A stretch of DNA of 64,000 nucleotides from NCBI RefSeq assembly GCF_004115155.1, contig NZ_RDSM01000002.1, positions 310,001 to 374,000 on the forward strand, in the 5' to 3' direction. The stretch comes from Granulicella sibirica (GTDB taxonomy: Bacteria; Acidobacteriota; Terriglobia; Terriglobales; Acidobacteriaceae). The notes below the pieces were generated by a model. The model had not been told where the DNA came from. It saw only the letters and a list, made by a program, of their open reading frames with translations, and searched no databases. This document shows, one piece after another, positions 1-8,564 of the stretch. Position 1 is the stretch's first letter. Every line of letters starts with the position of its first letter. The position numbers and the translations under genes are program-made.

Positions 1-1455
1 GGCCGGAACCTGCACCTGCATTCGCACCACACGCGTCTCCGCTTGGAAGGGCCGCACTGTTGTCTCCACTTCGACGGTCTCTCCCGCGCGAGCCTCCGTC
101 CGTCCAAGCCTCGCGGTCTCGATCACCGCCGTCCGCCGCATCGGAACCGCTTCCACTTTTAGCCGGAGGCCCGTGATCACCGGCTGCTCCACCGCATTCT
201 GATACACCCGGCTGAACCTCTCGCCCACGAACAGCGCCGCATTGATCGCCGCCGGGTTGAACTCGTTCTGCGCCATCTCCCCATCCATCGAGACCGGTGG
301 CAACGCCTTCCCATCCATACCCGATACCGTCAGCTCACCCGACATGCGATAGCTGATCTCCGCCGCCGAGCTGTTCGTCCCCTGCAGCGCCTGGTATACC
401 GAAACCAGCATCGTCGACGGCGTCAACTGCTTGTTATCCAGCACCTCGAAGTGTAATGTCCTGCTCTTGATCGAAGCCCCACCCGATCCCGCCACCTCGA
501 CCGTCACCGGAATCATCCGCGCCTTTGCCCCAAAGCGCCCAAGGATCGCCGAAGCCCGATCCTGCGTGAACGCCCCAACCGTCTCGGTCGCGTTCACAAT
601 CTTGAAGGCGTTCATCGGAGATGCCAGCGTCGCCAGCACATTCGCCTTCGTCATCGGGATATCGACCTGCCCATACTGTGTCAGCGGATGCCCACACGCC
701 AGCAGTTGATTCGCATCCACATACGTCACCGTGCACGTCCCCGCAGCTGATAAATCCCCCCTTACCAGCACCGCGCTGACTGCCGACCCCGGCACCAGGG
801 GCTCAGGCTGCTTGGCATCGCCATCCACCCCGCCCAATCCCGCCACCGGCGTCAGCCCCATCGCCTTGAACCGGTCCCCAAACCGGTCGATCGCCTCCTG
901 CGAGAAGCCGCTGAACACCAGTGGTGTCTCCATCGGCTGCACCTGCATCCCGCCCGCATTCACCGGAGCCTTTGTTCCCGCCTCAGCCCCCGCACCCTGC
1001 CCATCCCGCACCTCGAACATCTGCTCGATCGGCGTGATCCCGGCAATCGGCTCCTTGCTGAACTGCCCGATCCGGTAGCTCACCGCCCCCAGCAGCCGCC
1101 CATCGACATATACCGGGCTGCCGCTCATCCCAGCCACAACGCCCGTATACTCTGGCTTCGTCCCCTTCAGCCTCGCCAGGATCATGTCCTGCCCCGGCCC
1201 GATCGCATCCTTGAGCACACCAAGAAGTTCAACGTCCATCGGCTCCGGGTTCACGCCTTCGAACACCGTGTACGCCACACCCATCATGCCGCGCTTCACA
1301 TCCGCCAGCGGAAACACCGACATCCCCGCCGGAACCCCCGTCGGCCGCACCTCACCGTGCGGTGCCTGCGCTGAGACCGGCGAAGCACCCGCCCAACCGA
1401 AACAGCCGAGCGCGCAGCCCACCAGTAGCTCATGAAGCCAGGAATGTTTAATCAC
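1..1455 (-). CDS. SpoIVB-type (S55) serine protease-like exported protein, C-terminus outside window
   Basis: The frame is open from a GTG at 1455 through position 1, so the 3' end lies beyond the left edge and at least 485 codons are present. The first ~30 residues form a signal peptide (WLHELLVGCALGCFGWAGA followed by SPVSAQA). Near residue 105 is GMSGSPVYVDGRLLGA, matching the catalytic-serine region of SpoIVB/S55 peptidases; ADVKRGMMGVAYTVFEG just after the signal peptide is also typical of the family. SpoIVB itself works in sporulation signalling. In non-sporulating Acidobacteriota this family is a secreted protein of unknown role. The start is chosen because it precedes the signal peptide directly. 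It is transcribed divergently from the VWA gene. The family call is good; activity is inferred. Confidence 0.75.
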   Translation of the reverse strand, partial: MIKHSWLHELLVGCALGCFGWAGASPVSAQAPHGEVRPTGVPAGMSVFPLADVKRGMMGVAYTVFEGVNPEPMDVELLGVLKDAIGPGQDMILARLKGTKPEYTGVVAGMSGSPVYVDGRLLGAVSYRIGQFSKEPIAGITPIEQMFEVRDGQGAGAEAGTKAPVNAGGMQVQPMETPLVFSGFSQEAIDRFGDRFKAMGLTPVAGLGGVDGDAKQPEPLVPGSAVSAVLVRGDLSAAGTCTVTYVDANQLLACGHPLTQYGQVDIPMTKANVLATLASPMNAFKIVNATETVGAFTQDRASAILGRFGAKARMIPVTVEVAGSGGASIKSRTLHFEVLDNKQLTPSTMLVSVYQALQGTNSSAAEISYRMSGELTVSGMDGKALPPVSMDGEMAQNEFNPAAINAALFVGERFSRVYQNAVEQPVITGLRLKVEAVPMRRTAVIETARLGRTEARAGETVEVETTVRPFQAETRVVRMQVQVPA

Positions 1456-1542
1456 GTCTAAAAGATTAGCCCGTTTCCAGTCGTTCGACGCGTTGCCCCC
1501 GCTTATCTCTTGCCCCACCCGCAAACCGGAGTAAAGTTTCAG

Positions 1543-2802
1543 ATGATGACCCCGACGACCCCGAAGATTCCCGACACCTCCAGGACCCCTCAGGCAGATA
1601 CCCACCGCGATTCGAGCCTCTTCCCCGGCGCCGTCCATCTTCTCTCCGCGATCGGCCTCGGCCTCCTTCTCGCCGTCTCACCCATCCCCCGCGCCGGTGC
1701 GCAGCAGGGCGCTCCTCAAGCAACGGACCCCCAGAAGACAGCCCCTCCCAGCGCAGAACCCGAGCAGGGACCAACCACCGACGACGGCGGCATCGTCCTC
1801 CGCAAGAAAAAAGAACCCACCGAAGAACCCGAGCCGCCACCTGCTCCCGCCGAGCCCAAGGTCAAGAACCCCGACAACGCCACCTACTCCCTCCGCGTCG
1901 ACGTGCCCATCGTCAACCTCGACGTCAACGTCATCCTCGACAAAACCCACCAGTTCATCCCCGGCCTGAAATCCGGAAACTTCCTCGTCCAGGAAGACGG
2001 CGTCGAGCAAAAGGTCGACAGCGTCCGCATCGTGCAGACCCCCATCACCGCCGTCATGCTCCTCGAATTCGCCGCCAACTCCTATTACTTCATCCGCGAC
2101 ATGCAGAACGCGTCCGAGAGCTTCTACCGGTCGCTCCGCCCCGAAGACTACATCGCCGTCATCACCTACGACCTCCGCACCCACATCGTCACCGACTTCA
2201 CCAACAACAAGCAGACCGTCGGCCAGGCCATCCAGTCCCTCCAGATCCCCGGCTTCTCCGACACCAACATGTTCGACGCCCTCTACGAGACCCTCGACCG
2301 CGTCTCCCGCATCGAGGGCCGCAAGTACATCATCCTCATCGGAACCGGCCGCGACACCTTCTCCAAGCTCACCCTCGATAAGATCCTCGCCAAGGTCAAG
2401 GCCTCCCAGAACGTCACCATCTTCGCCATCGGCACCGGAGCCCTCGTTCGCGAACTCGCCGACTCCCGAGGTCGCATGGGAGGCATCCAGCGCATGGACT
2501 ATCTCCAGGCCGAAAACCAGATGCGCACCTTCGCCAACATGACCGGCGGCCTCTACTTCAACCCGCTCTTCCAGGGCGCGCTCCCCGACATCTTCGCCCA
2601 GATCAACGACTCCATCCGCAACCAGTACCTCCTCACCTACAAGCCCACCAACAACAAGAACGACGGCACCTACCGCAAGATCAAGGTCACCCTCGTCGAC
2701 CGCGAAGGCAAGCCCCTCCGCATGGCTGATGAAAAGGGTAAGCCCCTCAAGTACTCCGTTATCGCCCGCGATGGCTACAAGGCCAAGCAGGTCGTCGAAT
2801 AG
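1543..2802 (+). CDS. Secreted VWA-domain protein (VWFA-related acidobacterial family)
   Basis: About 419 residues. The ATG at 1543 follows a GGAG about 12 bases upstream; a TTG at 1510 would only lengthen the tail before the signal peptide (LLSAIGLGLLLAVSPIPRA, then GAQQ). A Pro/Glu-rich linker leads to the motif region LDVNVILDKTHQFIPGL and a von Willebrand A-like domain over about residues 170-380. The place where the MIDAS motif DxSxS is expected reads LLEFAANS, so the metal-binding residues look substituted. The architecture matches the secreted VWFA-related family that is abundant in Acidobacteriota and has no defined function. A role in cell-surface protein interaction is an inference. 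Confidence 0.8.
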   Translation: MMTPTTPKIPDTSRTPQADTHRDSSLFPGAVHLLSAIGLGLLLAVSPIPRAGAQQGAPQATDPQKTAPPSAEPEQGPTTDDGGIVLRKKKEPTEEPEPPPAPAEPKVKNPDNATYSLRVDVPIVNLDVNVILDKTHQFIPGLKSGNFLVQEDGVEQKVDSVRIVQTPITAVMLLEFAANSYYFIRDMQNASESFYRSLRPEDYIAVITYDLRTHIVTDFTNNKQTVGQAIQSLQIPGFSDTNMFDALYETLDRVSRIEGRKYIILIGTGRDTFSKLTLDKILAKVKASQNVTIFAIGTGALVRELADSRGRMGGIQRMDYLQAENQMRTFANMTGGLYFNPLFQGALPDIFAQINDSIRNQYLLTYKPTNNKNDGTYRKIKVTLVDREGKPLRMADEKGKPLKYSVIARDGYKAKQVVE

Positions 2803-2832
2803 GGCGTTCGTACCTCCATTGACGCAGGTCGT

Positions 2833-2979
2833 CTACAACCTCCGGGTGTCGAAATGGTTCACGTGGCGACGTAGTCTGTGCGCATGACCCCCACGCTTCG
2901 TCAGCAAATAGACTTCGCCGTAGATAGCGCCGAGCAGAAACTCCAGACCAGGAAAGATCAGCCACAGCCCAATTCTCAT
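2833..2979 (-). CDS. Possible small membrane protein (48 aa)
   Basis: A short reading frame from ATG 2979 (MRIGLWLIFPGLEFLLGAIY...) gives one hydrophobic helix followed by a basic His/Arg-rich tail ending HFDTRRL. It fills most of the 316-base space between the VWA gene and the BtuF-like gene, where nothing else is evident. It has no clear ribosome binding site and I recognise no family. The frame also stays open upstream to about 3156. It may be a chance frame. Confidence 0.25.
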   Translation of the reverse strand: MRIGLWLIFPGLEFLLGAIYGEVYLLTKRGGHAHRLRRHVNHFDTRRL

Positions 2980-3118
2980 CTCATCGAGAGCGAAGAGAGG
3001 GAGTTGAACGTTCTGAGGAAGAAGCAGACGCTGCTGGTCAAATAAGGCAAAGCAACCGGCACCGGAAGGGCTCACGGTAGGATCAGACAAGAGCCTCCGA
3101 AGCTCCCGCCTTCTTCCC

Positions 3119-3922
3119 ATGCGCATCGCAAGCCTCCAGCCCTCGGTCACCCTCATCCTCGCGTCCCTTGGCCGTCTCGACGACCTTTGCGCTCACACGA
3201 AGTACTGCCTCGAAGCCCTCCCCGGACTCTCCGGCCATGCGGTCCTCAAGGACGCGTGGTCCGCCGACACCGCCGAACTCGAAGCCCTGCGCCCCGACCT
3301 CGTCATCGCCAGCATTCCTTACCGCCTCGAATCGCTGGCAGCGATCCTCAAGGCAGGCCTCCCCGTCCTCACCCTCGCACCCCACACCCTCGCCGATGTG
3401 GCCAACGACATCCGCCTCATCGCCTCCATCGTCCACGCCGATCCTGAGCCCCTCGTACACGCCTTCGAAGCCGCAATCGCCGATGTCCGCGCCCGCACCG
3501 CATCGTTGCCGAAGCCGCTCGTCTACTGCGAAGAGTGGGGCAAGCCCCTTATCCATTCCCAACACTGGGCGGCTGAACTCATCGAAGCCGCCGGCGGCCG
3601 TTTTCTCGGAGTCCCCGGCTTACACACCACGCCCGAAATCATCGCCGACGCGAAGCCCGACGTGCTTCTTTTCGCCTGGTGCGGAGCAGGGAATCGCGTG
3701 CCGCTCACCCGCGTTATCGATCAGCGCAACTGGCATTCCCTTGAAGCTGTGCGCCAGCGCCGCGTCTTCTGTATCCCGGACCGTCTCATCAACACACCCG
3801 CCCCAACGCTTCTCGAAGGCCTCGCGGATATAGCCCATTCATTGCACCCCGGTATCTTCTCAGCCGCTCCGGATTCCCAGATGATCCGGCTCGCGGACGC
3901 TGCAATCGCGGCAGGGCAGTAG
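3119..3922 (+). CDS. BtuF/TroA-like periplasmic-binding-fold protein (cobalamin or Fe-siderophore type)
   Basis: 267 residues with the class III (helical-backbone) substrate-binding fold: an N-terminal MRIASLQPSVTLILASLG strand-helix typical of BtuF-like proteins, a first lobe with RPDLVIASIPYR, a linking helix around residues 100-125, and a second lobe with KPLVYCEEWGKPLI and DVLLFAWCGAG. There is no signal peptide or lipobox, unlike a normal ABC-importer binding protein, and no permease or ATPase gene is adjacent. Such solitary cytosolic members are common and often annotated 'cobalamin-binding protein'. The ligand is unknown. Confidence 0.75.
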   Translation: MRIASLQPSVTLILASLGRLDDLCAHTKYCLEALPGLSGHAVLKDAWSADTAELEALRPDLVIASIPYRLESLAAILKAGLPVLTLAPHTLADVANDIRLIASIVHADPEPLVHAFEAAIADVRARTASLPKPLVYCEEWGKPLIHSQHWAAELIEAAGGRFLGVPGLHTTPEIIADAKPDVLLFAWCGAGNRVPLTRVIDQRNWHSLEAVRQRRVFCIPDRLINTPAPTLLEGLADIAHSLHPGIFSAAPDSQMIRLADAAIAAGQ

Positions 3923-3931
3923 TTCGCTTAC

Positions 3932-4426
3932 CTACCTCGCCCGAGGCATCACGAGGTCGACATCTCGACCCGTCATCTGCTTGGTGAGCACAACGATCTG
4001 CCCGATATGCTGCTGCACATGTCCAACGACCTGGTAGATCGCCTCGAGCACAGTCACATCGATGTCCTGTGGATGAATCACCTGTGTCAGCCGCTCCGGC
4101 GCTACCGACGAGATCACGCTGCGCGCCTCCGCCATCGTCTCGGCAAACAGGCCGAGTAATTCCTCACGGGTCTTACCCCCGGTCGCCTGAAACTCCGCAT
4201 CCCGCACCCGCACATCTGGAACGCCCGCTATTCCGTGCATGATCCATTGCCGGGCATTCCCGCACAGGTGCAGCACCAGGTTTCCGATGGCATTCTCGTG
4301 CGGTCCATGCTTCTCCCATATCTGCTCGTCGTTCAACCGGCCGAGACAGCCGGCTAGATGTTCCTGCATCGCGCTCAGCTTCCGGGTCGAATGGTCGAGG
4401 AATAACGCGCTAACCGAATCGCTCAT
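3932..4426 (-). CDS. DinB-superfamily protein (DUF1572-like)
   Basis: 164 residues forming the four-helix DinB/YfiT-like fold. Candidate metal-ligand histidines lie in LVLHLCGNARQW (near residue 53) and HVQQHIGQIV (near residue 140), in line with the three-His site of DinB proteins. Members of this superfamily are metal-dependent enzymes (for example thiol-S-transferases) or damage-induced proteins of unknown role. It is convergent with the BtuF-like gene, with only 9 bases between the stops. The family is clear but the substrate is not. Confidence 0.75.
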   Translation of the reverse strand: MSDSVSALFLDHSTRKLSAMQEHLAGCLGRLNDEQIWEKHGPHENAIGNLVLHLCGNARQWIMHGIAGVPDVRVRDAEFQATGGKTREELLGLFAETMAEARSVISSVAPERLTQVIHPQDIDVTVLEAIYQVVGHVQQHIGQIVVLTKQMTGRDVDLVMPRAR

Positions 4427-4534
4427 TCGGGAATTTTAGCTTGATTATTTTGCGCTGATCTTACTTCTTCCTATACGCGTTCACAAAAGTATGTGTAGTC
4501 TGCCGACATACGAGGGCCGCAGGCTGCATCGCCC

Positions 4535-5725
4535 ATGAAGACAGAGCAGAGAGAACAGACCAATCCCGGATTAGGGACAGGATATCTGCCTACGCTCGAT
4601 GGATGGAGAGCAATCGCCATCCTCAGCGTCATCCTCTCCCACGACCGCATCGCTCACCTTGGGCGCTTCTCGAGTTCATGGTTCCGGGAGAGCGGCGGGA
4701 ATCGCGGCGTCGAACTCTTCTTCGCCATCAGCGGTCTTCTGATCTGCTCGCGCCTCCTCCAGGAGGAGCGTCTGCGAGGAACGATCAGCCTGCGCGGCTT
4801 CTACATTCGTCGTCTCTGTCGCATCCAGCCGGCGGCCCTTCTCTTTCTCGCTATCGTCTCAATCCTCACGCTCCGGACAGTACTCACCCTTGCCCCCGGA
4901 GATCTTATCGCGTCGTTCCTGTTGGTCCGTAACTATCTTCCTCTCCACGCGGTCAACGACTCCTGGTACACCGGGCACTTCTGGTCTCTGTCCGTGGAAG
5001 AGCACTTCTATCTCCTCCTTCCCGCGTTCCTTTTGACGGTGGTGCGCTTCCGCCTCCTTATTCTGGGTTTGCTTGCTGTCGCCACCGAGTTATGGCGCGT
5101 CTTCGTCTATGGCCACCCTGCGCTGCAGTTCGGCCCGGTCTACACCTTCCATACGGACGTCGCCGTGGGAGCGATTCTCCTTGGTGCCTTCGCGGCTGTG
5201 CTGGTGGAACGTCCCGTATGGCGAGCCCGTTGCCTCCTCTGGCTTCGGCCTTCCGTGGCCATCGGCCTCTCCGCGCTCGTGTGGCTTCGTCTCGCCCTCC
5301 ATCACAGTCGCATCGATCACGCAGCGCTGATCTTCACCCTGCCCATCCTGATCGTGAGCACCATGCTTCACCCCGAAAGCCTCCCGGGCCGCCTTCTCGA
5401 GTCCCGCCCCGTGCGTTTCGTCGGGCGCATCTCGTACAGCCTCTATCTCTGGCAGATGCTCTTCTTCACCTTCTACTACGCCCTGCAGCCTCCCGATTCC
5501 CGCATCCTCGCACTCGTCCAGCAGACGCCTCTTCGCTACGTTCTGGTCCTCGTCTTCGCCCTCGTCTCCTACTATCTCGTCGAGCGTCCCATGATCCGGC
5601 TTGGGCATCGCCTTGCCCGTCCCGCCCTGCCGGGCAGGGAAGTCCCCGGGTTGACTCCGCTCCCCTTCTTCTCGGAGCCGTCGTCCGGCCTGCTGACGGA
5701 AGAGACCGCCGGGAGGGCCGCATGA
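4535..5725 (+). CDS. Membrane acyltransferase, OafA/YrhL (acyltransferase 3) family
   Basis: 396 residues with about ten membrane helices. Family motifs are present: TLDGWRAIAILSVILSH at the N-terminus (with the conserved His), GGNRGVELFFAISG, FYIRRLCRIQPA, HFWSLSVEEHFYLLLP, and ISYSLYLWQ near the C-terminus. Members transfer acetyl or other acyl groups to surface sugars such as O-antigen, peptidoglycan or exopolysaccharide on the periplasmic side. The stop overlaps the ATG of the next gene (ATGA), suggesting translational coupling. The acceptor cannot be told from the sequence. Confidence 0.88.
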   Translation: MKTEQREQTNPGLGTGYLPTLDGWRAIAILSVILSHDRIAHLGRFSSSWFRESGGNRGVELFFAISGLLICSRLLQEERLRGTISLRGFYIRRLCRIQPAALLFLAIVSILTLRTVLTLAPGDLIASFLLVRNYLPLHAVNDSWYTGHFWSLSVEEHFYLLLPAFLLTVVRFRLLILGLLAVATELWRVFVYGHPALQFGPVYTFHTDVAVGAILLGAFAAVLVERPVWRARCLLWLRPSVAIGLSALVWLRLALHHSRIDHAALIFTLPILIVSTMLHPESLPGRLLESRPVRFVGRISYSLYLWQMLFFTFYYALQPPDSRILALVQQTPLRYVLVLVFALVSYYLVERPMIRLGHRLARPALPGREVPGLTPLPFFSEPSSGLLTEETAGRAA

Positions 5726-6327
5726 CTTTCTGCCTTCACGCCTTCCCGGCCGTAGACCCCCCGCCGCCCCGTTCGCGTCCTTTCGCCTGGATGCGGTTCG
5801 CGCCCTGCCAGTCGTTTCTGCTTCGTCTCGTCGAGAGTCATCTGGCGAACGTCCAGCGTGTGCGCGGACTGCTCGAGAAGCTCCCGGCCTACCCTCGCCA
5901 TCAGGTTCAGGACCTCTGGTTCGTCGAAGACCCTGCCAGTGACCTCGTCCTTCGTTACGGCATCGAGCCGGACACTCCCGTCCAGTACTTTATTCGGGTG
6001 GAAGATCAGCTCGACGACTTCCAGGCCCTTCACCTCGTGGCATCCGCCCCGATCGCTGAGCTGTGTGCCTCCATCCCGCGCGTGCCACCACCACCTCCAG
6101 GTTTCACCCCTCTCGCGGTAATAATCCTGCGAAAGCGTCTCGCAATGGAGGCCTCAAACGCGGATGGCAAGGACCCGAACGGCCAGTCCGTTGTCCACAT
6201 TAGCCACACAACGCCCCACATCCTACCGTCACTTTCCAACCGGGAAGTAGGAGCATTTGCACAAAGCCACACCCTCAAAAGCCGATGCCACCCGGACATA
6301 CAGCGAAGAGTCACCACAAAGCCCTGA
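5722..6327 (+). CDS. Hypothetical protein, translationally coupled to the acyltransferase
   Basis: A 201-codon frame whose ATG overlaps the acyltransferase stop by four bases. Codon choice in the first ~115 codons is like that of real genes here (C/G at third positions). That part includes FLLRLVESHLANVQRVRGLL and VEDQLDDFQALHLVAS and looks like a small folded domain. After about 6130 the composition changes, to a low-complexity Pro stretch and then a Ser/His-rich tail, so the true 3' end could be eroded. I recognise no family. An overlapping minus-strand frame (5572-6033) is judged a shadow. Confidence 0.45.
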   Translation: MTFCLHAFPAVDPPPPRSRPFAWMRFAPCQSFLLRLVESHLANVQRVRGLLEKLPAYPRHQVQDLWFVEDPASDLVLRYGIEPDTPVQYFIRVEDQLDDFQALHLVASAPIAELCASIPRVPPPPPGFTPLAVIILRKRLAMEASNADGKDPNGQSVVHISHTTPHILPSLSNREVGAFAQSHTLKSRCHPDIQRRVTTKP

Positions 6328-6477
6328 AATCGCAGGTAAACCCCCAAGTTCTCCTTTAGACCCCTCCAATTGGTCCCACCAATACTTCAGTCATCAGCCG
6401 TGAAAGAGGGAGCGCGTAGAATCGTCTTCGGCGTCCCGGGTCGGCAAGCTGGACCTGCCGCCCGGAAAGGCACCACC

Positions 6478-7512
6478 ATGAAGGCACTCGTCAAGAGCCG
6501 CGCCGAGCGCGGACTCTGGCTCGAAGAGGTTCCCGAGCCCGAAATTGGTATCAACGACGTCAAGATCCGCGTTCTCAAGACCGGAATCTGTGGCACAGAC
6601 CTCCACATCTACGAGTGGGACGCCTGGGCCTCCAAGACCATCCCAATCGGCCTGACCATCGGCCACGAGTTTGTCGGCGAAGTCGTCGAGTTCGGCTCGA
6701 ACGTCCCCGACCTCCACGTCGGCCAGATCGTCTCCGGCGAGGGCCACGTCGTCTGCGGACGATGCCGCAACTGCCTCGCCGGCCGCCGCCACCTCTGCGC
6801 CTTCACCGCCGGGGTCGGCGTCTCCCGCAACGGCTGCTTCGCCGAATACGTCGTCCTGCCCATGTCGAATATCTGGCAGCACGCCCACGGCATCCCCCTC
6901 GACATCGCCTCCATCTTTGACCCCTTTGGCAACGCCGTCCACACCGCTCTGGCCTTTCCGGTTCTCGGCGAAGATGTACTCGTTACCGGCGCAGGTCCCA
7001 TCGGCATCATGGCCGCCGCAGTCGCAAGACACGCCGGAGCCCGCCACGTCGTCATCTCGGACCCGAACGAATACCGCCGCAATCTAGCCGAGAAGGTCGG
7101 CGTCACCCGCGCGATCAACCCGATCACGACAACCCTGAAAAGCACCGAAAAAGACCTGAATATGCACGAGGGATTCGACGTTGGCCTCGAAATGTCAGGA
7201 AATCCGCAGGCTTTCCGCGACATGATCGCCCATATGAGCCACGGCGCGAAGATTGCCATGCTCGGCATCCCGGCCGACCCCATCGCCATCGACTGGAACC
7301 AGGTCATCTTCAACCAGCTCACCCTCCGTGGCATCTACGGTCGCGAGATGTACGAGACCTGGTACAAGATGACGGTCATGCTCGAGTCTGGCCTCGACAT
7401 CTCCGGAGTCATCACTCATCGGCTCAACTGGCGCGACTACGAAGAAGGCTTCGCCGCCATGCGTTCCGGCAACTCCGGCAAGGTCATCCTCGATTGGGCC
7501 GACGTGTCGTAA
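6478..7512 (+). CDS. tdh: L-threonine 3-dehydrogenase
   Basis: 344 residues. The ATG at 6478 follows a GGAAAGG seven bases upstream. It is a zinc-dependent medium-chain dehydrogenase oxidising L-threonine to 2-amino-3-ketobutyrate with NAD+. Catalytic zinc ligands are Cys38 in [14 protein letters not shown] and the His-Glu of [13 protein letters not shown]; structural-zinc cysteines lie in [15 protein letters not shown]. The NAD-binding loop is [12 protein letters not shown]. Length and motifs match E. coli Tdh closely. The partner kbl (2-amino-3-ketobutyrate CoA ligase) is not adjacent, so glycine formation would rely on a gene elsewhere. It is convergent with the ABC ATPase, with 10 bases between. 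Confidence 0.93.
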   Translation: MKALVKSRAERGLWLEEVPEPEIGINDVKIRVLKTGICGTDLHIYEWDAWASKTIPIGLTIGHEFVGEVVEFGSNVPDLHVGQIVSGEGHVVCGRCRNCLAGRRHLCAFTAGVGVSRNGCFAEYVVLPMSNIWQHAHGIPLDIASIFDPFGNAVHTALAFPVLGEDVLVTGAGPIGIMAAAVARHAGARHVVISDPNEYRRNLAEKVGVTRAINPITTTLKSTEKDLNMHEGFDVGLEMSGNPQAFRDMIAHMSHGAKIAMLGIPADPIAIDWNQVIFNQLTLRGIYGREMYETWYKMTVMLESGLDISGVITHRLNWRDYEEGFAAMRSGNSGKVILDWADVS

Positions 7513-7522
7513 GCTGAAGAAA

Positions 7523-8320
7523 TCAGGACGCGTAGTACCGTCCATCCCGTATCGTCAACTCCACGTTCGTCTGGAAGAGCTCCGAAAGCGTCTCCGCCTT
7601 CAGGAGCTCTTCCTTTGGTCCGTCCCCGACGATCCGGCCATCCTTCATTAGCAGGATTCGGCCGATCTCCGGGATGATATCCGGTAAGTGGTGCGTAATC
7701 AACAGGATCGTCGTGCCCTGCCTTGCCAGCACCCTCATCAGCTCATGCAGATCCTTCTGCGCCGCAAGATCGAGCGCATTGGATGGCTCATCCAGTAGAA
7801 GCGTTCCCGCCGACCCGGCCAGAGCACGCCCAATCATCACGCGTCTCTGTTGCCCTGCCGACATAGCTCCCACATATTTGCCCGCGATACTGGTCGCCCC
7901 AACGAGCTCGAGAACCTCGTCCGCCCGCGCCGCCATCTCCGGAGTGACTTTGAGATTCGGCCAAAGCGTCGAACTCGAGAAGAATCCCGTCAACACCGCA
8001 TCTCGCCCGGTCGTCGACAGCATGGGTTTTCCCGGCAACTCCGCTGAAACCACGCCCAATCTCTTCTTCAACTCCGTAAGGTCCCACCGCTCCCGCCCGA
8101 AGATCGTAACGCTCGTCCCCTCCTGAACCAGCGGGTAGCACTCACACGTCAACGTCTTGATAAGCGTCGACTTCCCACACCCATTCGGACCAAGAAGCGC
8201 AATGTGCTCCCCCGGATACACCGAGAGGTTCAGATCATGAAGTACAGTGGTCGGACCACGCGCAACGTTCACGCGCCGCAAATCAACAAAAGGCGTCCCC
8301 TCAACTCCCACCAGCAGCAT
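7523..8320 (-). CDS. ABC transporter ATP-binding protein (stand-alone)
   Basis: 265 residues, one complete ABC ATPase domain: Walker A LLGPNGCGKSTLIK, a signature of the form MSAGQQRRVMIGRAL, Walker B GTLLLDEPSNALDL and the switch His in LLITHHLPDIIPE. A Gln is in the Q-loop region around GVVSAELPG. The pattern is closest to YlmA/ModF-like ATPases, which lack an obvious cognate membrane subunit. No permease is next to it: its neighbours are tdh (convergent) and a histidine kinase (divergent). The substrate is unknown. Confidence 0.85.
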   Translation of the reverse strand: MLLVGVEGTPFVDLRRVNVARGPTTVLHDLNLSVYPGEHIALLGPNGCGKSTLIKTLTCECYPLVQEGTSVTIFGRERWDLTELKKRLGVVSAELPGKPMLSTTGRDAVLTGFFSSSTLWPNLKVTPEMAARADEVLELVGATSIAGKYVGAMSAGQQRRVMIGRALAGSAGTLLLDEPSNALDLAAQKDLHELMRVLARQGTTILLITHHLPDIIPEIGRILLMKDGRIVGDGPKEELLKAETLSELFQTNVELTIRDGRYYAS

Positions 8321-8564
8321 CCTCCAAGAATAGCCGAGAGACGCCGAGGGAAGCTAAGCCTTGCTTGCCGTTTTGCCACAATGGGAAAGCTCTGAATGTG
8401 TTTCTTCTCGTGCTGATGGACGCGGGTGTGAAAACATACTGTCAAAGAGATAAAGTAGGTACCTTGTGAAGGAACATCATTTAGTTACTATTGACTGGTG
8501 ACCTTTAGCATCCTATCGAGCGGAGAGTGGGTTGCGAGTCGGATTACCTAGGCCAAAATCAGAG

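Noticed and set aside
5572..6033. 153-codon minus-strand frame opposite the hypothetical gene at 5722
   Set aside because: Composition is that of an antisense shadow and it would overlap the acyltransferase end; the plus frame has a coupled start.
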